From Sulfuriflexus mobilis (GTDB taxonomy: Bacteria > Pseudomonadota > Gammaproteobacteria > AKS1): DNA of 64,000 nt. The notes below the pieces were generated by a model that was not told where the DNA came from, searched no databases, and saw only the letters and a program-made list of their open reading frames with translations. Shown piece by piece: positions 63,344-64,000 of the stretch. Both the position numbers and the translations under genes were made by a program. The stretch covers positions 2,356,001-2,420,000 of the forward strand of contig NZ_AP018725.1 of assembly GCF_003967195.1 (NCBI RefSeq), read 5' to 3'. Numbering within the stretch: the stretch's first letter is position 1; every line of letters begins with the position of its first letter.

Positions 63344-64000
63344 TTACTCTATGATCTTCGCGACGACGCCGGCACCCACGGTGCGGCCACCTTCACGAAT
63401 TGCAAAACGAAGACCTTCTTCCATCGCAATCGGTGCGATTAGGGTCACGGTCATCTTAACGTTGTCACCCGGCATCACCATCTCGATACCTTCCGGCAGG
63501 TCACAGGCACCTGTGACGTCGGTGGTACGGAAGTAGAACTGCGGACGGTAGCCGTTGAAGAACGGGGTATGACGACCGCCTTCATCTTTGCTCAACACGT
63601 AGACTTCGGCTTCAAACTTGGTGTGCGGCTTGATGGAACCCGGCTTACACAGTACCTGGCCACGTTCTACGTCTTCACGCTTGGTGCCTCGCAGCAAGAT
63701 TCCAACGTTGTCACCGGCCTGACCCTGGTCAAGCAGCTTGCGGAACATTTCAACACCGGTACAGGTGGTGGTCACGGTATCTTTGATACCGACAATTTCA
63801 ATTTCTTCACCCACCTTGACGATGCCGCGCTCGATACGACCGGTCACCACGGTGCCACGTCCGGAGATGGAGAAGACGTCTTCCACCGGCATCAGGAAGT
63901 CACCGTCTACGGCGCGTTCCGGCAGTGGAAAGTATTCGTCCATGGCGGCGACCAGCTTGAGGATGGACGGGGCACCAATTTCGGAGGTGTCGCCTTCCAG
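63344..64000 (-). CDS. tuf: Elongation factor Tu (second copy, 5' end beyond window)
   Basis: The C-terminal 218 codons of EF-Tu are visible: part of domain 1 and all of domains 2-3, ending [20 protein letters not shown]. The open frame runs off the window. Compared with the copy at 46794-47984, I see only one base difference, in the Ile codon before the last Glu. Confidence 0.97.
   Translation of the reverse strand: MEGDTSEIGAPSILKLVAAMDEYFPLPERAVDGDFLMPVEDVFSISGRGTVVTGRIERGIVKVGEEIEIVGIKDTVTTTCTGVEMFRKLLDQGQAGDNVGILLRGTKREDVERGQVLCKPGSIKPHTKFEAEVYVLSKDEGGRHTPFFNGYRPQFYFRTTDVTGACDLPEGIEMVMPGDNVKMTVTLIAPIAMEEGLRFAIREGGRTVGAGVVAKIIE

Overview
The window is a bacterial chromosome segment, most likely from a sulfur-oxidising gammaproteobacterium. 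The ribosomal, uvrA, ispB and proB genes are of gammaproteobacterial type. At 2.7-3.2 kb there is a secreted Gly/Tyr/Trp/Pro-rich protein of the sulfur-globule-envelope type known from purple and colourless sulfur bacteria. The genus cannot be fixed from the sequence alone.

Layout. (1) 1-9.5 kb, minus strand: a probable sulfur-globule/efflux locus. Reading downstream it holds an RND adaptor, a large RND pump with an unusual Lys/Ala-rich tail, a secreted protein built from 32-residue repeats, a small aromatic/Gly-rich secreted protein, the sulfur-globule-like protein, a periplasmic protein with a proline-rich C-terminus, a second small Gly/Tyr/Trp-rich secreted protein, an orphan ParA-type ATPase and a membrane-anchored TPR protein cut by the window edge. 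The divergent gene at 9.8-11.2 kb encodes a sigma-54 activator. Between the two lie a good -24/-12 promoter facing the RND genes and repeated GTTGCA-N-TGCAAC palindromes, so the locus looks like a sigma-54 regulon with its own activator. (2) 11.2-12.5 kb: an AT-rich patch with an integron-type attC site, one decayed and one intact cassette-like gene, and no integrase. (3) 12.5-17.9 kb, plus strand: an ABC exporter (ATPase, FtsX-type permease, HlyD-like adaptor) followed by an alpha/beta hydrolase. (4) 18.2-22.5 kb: proB, obgE, rpmA and rplU on the minus strand, divergent from ispB and a tRNA-Pro gene.

(5) 22.45-23.24 kb: seven copies of a 112-bp unit directly after tRNA-Pro, each ending in a copy of the tRNA 3' end. 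The layout recalls the Escherichia coli tyrT repeats and is the most unusual structure in the window. (6) 23.4-33.1 kb: ssb, a GGDEF/EAL protein, a YajR-type MFS transporter, the divergent uvrA, an orphan OmpR-type response regulator, an XRE-type regulator and a SAM hydroxide adenosyltransferase family gene.

(7) 33.2-64 kb, all minus strand: one continuous translation/transcription block. In transcription order it is tuf (second copy, cut by the window end), tRNA-Trp, secE, nusG, rplK, rplA, the L10 leader, rplJ, rplL, rpoB, rpoC, rpsL, rpsG, fusA, tuf, then the complete S10, spc and alpha gene orders ending with rplQ and a strong terminator. These genes make ribosomal proteins, the RNA polymerase core, elongation factors and the SecY/SecE translocon. 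The cis-regulatory sites seen are a candidate L1 site, the L10 leader, the rplL-rpoB attenuator and a near-consensus promoter before rpsL.
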